Below the pieces are notes generated by a model. The model made no database searches. It saw only the letters and a program-made list of their open reading frames with translations, and was not told the origin of the DNA. Positions 6,817 to 6,897 of a DNA stretch of 6,897 nt are shown here, piece by piece (within the stretch, counting starts at the first letter, position 1; each line of letters starts with the position of its first letter). The position numbers and the translations under genes are program-made. The stretch spans positions 1-6,897 of the forward strand of contig JAJBVC010000087.1 in NCBI GenBank assembly GCA_020860025.1, in the 5' to 3' direction. The stretch comes from Clostridiales bacterium (GTDB taxonomy: Bacteria > Bacillota > Clostridia > Oscillospirales > Acutalibacteraceae).

Positions 6817-6845
6817 ATTATACCAATTAGAAACGCCGTTGTCAA
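6817..6845 (-). promoter_or_regulatory. Consensus sigma-A promoter of gdhA
   Basis: On the minus strand TTGACA (6845-6840) and TATAAT (6822-6817) are both perfect and are separated by exactly 17 bases. Transcription should begin near 6810. This fits strong expression of gdhA by the housekeeping sigma factor. The octamer CAACGGCG overlaps the -35 box (6841-6834) and recurs just inside the transcript (6804-6797), so the promoter may be controlled. Confidence 0.9.
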
Positions 6846-6859
6846 ATAAATATGAATAT

Positions 6860-6877
6860 TTATACAAAAATGTATAA
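6860..6877. repeat. Perfect inverted repeat upstream of the gdhA promoter
   Basis: TTATACA and TGTATAA form a perfect 7-bp inverted repeat around four A residues. Its centre lies about 58 bases before the predicted gdhA start site, a common position for an activator or an upstream repressor site. It could equally control a gene to the right of the window, or be a chance event in AT-rich DNA. I cannot assign a regulator. Confidence 0.3.
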
Positions 6878-6897
6878 TGGAATTTTTTTAAATTGTA

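Noticed and set aside
6872..6877. Plus-strand -10 box (TATAAT) suggesting a divergent promoter to the right
   Set aside because: No acceptable -35 lies 16-18 bases upstream and the window ends 20 bases later, so it cannot be supported. It may simply be the right arm of the palindrome.

Overview
The window looks like ordinary chromosomal core metabolism from a low-GC, Gram-positive anaerobe, most likely a gut-type clostridium (Clostridia, Oscillospiraceae/Lachnospiraceae-like). The reasons are the AT-rich intergenic DNA, strong AAGGAG-type ribosome binding sites, consensus sigma-A promoters, an HPr that carries the Firmicutes regulatory Ser46, and a hexameric glutamate dehydrogenase of the Clostridium symbiosum/E. 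coli type. The genus is inference only. All five genes lie on the minus strand, so transcription runs from high to low coordinates. I see no mobile element, CRISPR array, RNA gene or obviously new system.

Right part (about 5319-6897): a single-gene unit, gdhA. It has a perfect TTGACA-17-TATAAT promoter, a leader of about 94 nt and an intrinsic terminator just after the stop. The encoded enzyme makes glutamate from 2-oxoglutarate and ammonia, probably with NADPH. A palindrome and a pair of 8-bp repeats around the promoter are candidate regulator sites.

Middle (about 326-5318): a tight four-gene operon, fruK-fruA-ptsH-ptsI, with gaps of 19, 15 and 51 nt and one terminator after ptsI. It encodes the whole route from PEP to fructose 1,6-bisphosphate. 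Enzyme I takes phosphate from PEP and passes it to HPr, then to the IIA and IIB domains of FruA, whose IIC domain imports fructose as fructose 1-phosphate. FruK then phosphorylates this to fructose 1,6-bisphosphate. Because the general PTS proteins sit inside a sugar operon, their supply is probably tied to this operon's control. No DeoR-type FruR gene is in the window. The roughly 180-bp region upstream of fruK has no convincing promoter, but it holds a tandem 13-bp repeat and further copies of its core.

Left part (1-325): intergenic. It contains the ptsI terminator and, further on, a second perfect TTGACA-17-TATAAT promoter on the minus strand that points out of the window. This promoter is surrounded by repeated TTGTCAC elements that look like operators for an unseen downstream gene. 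Between them is a stretch with a weak, frame-broken plus-strand reading frame that I do not call as a gene.
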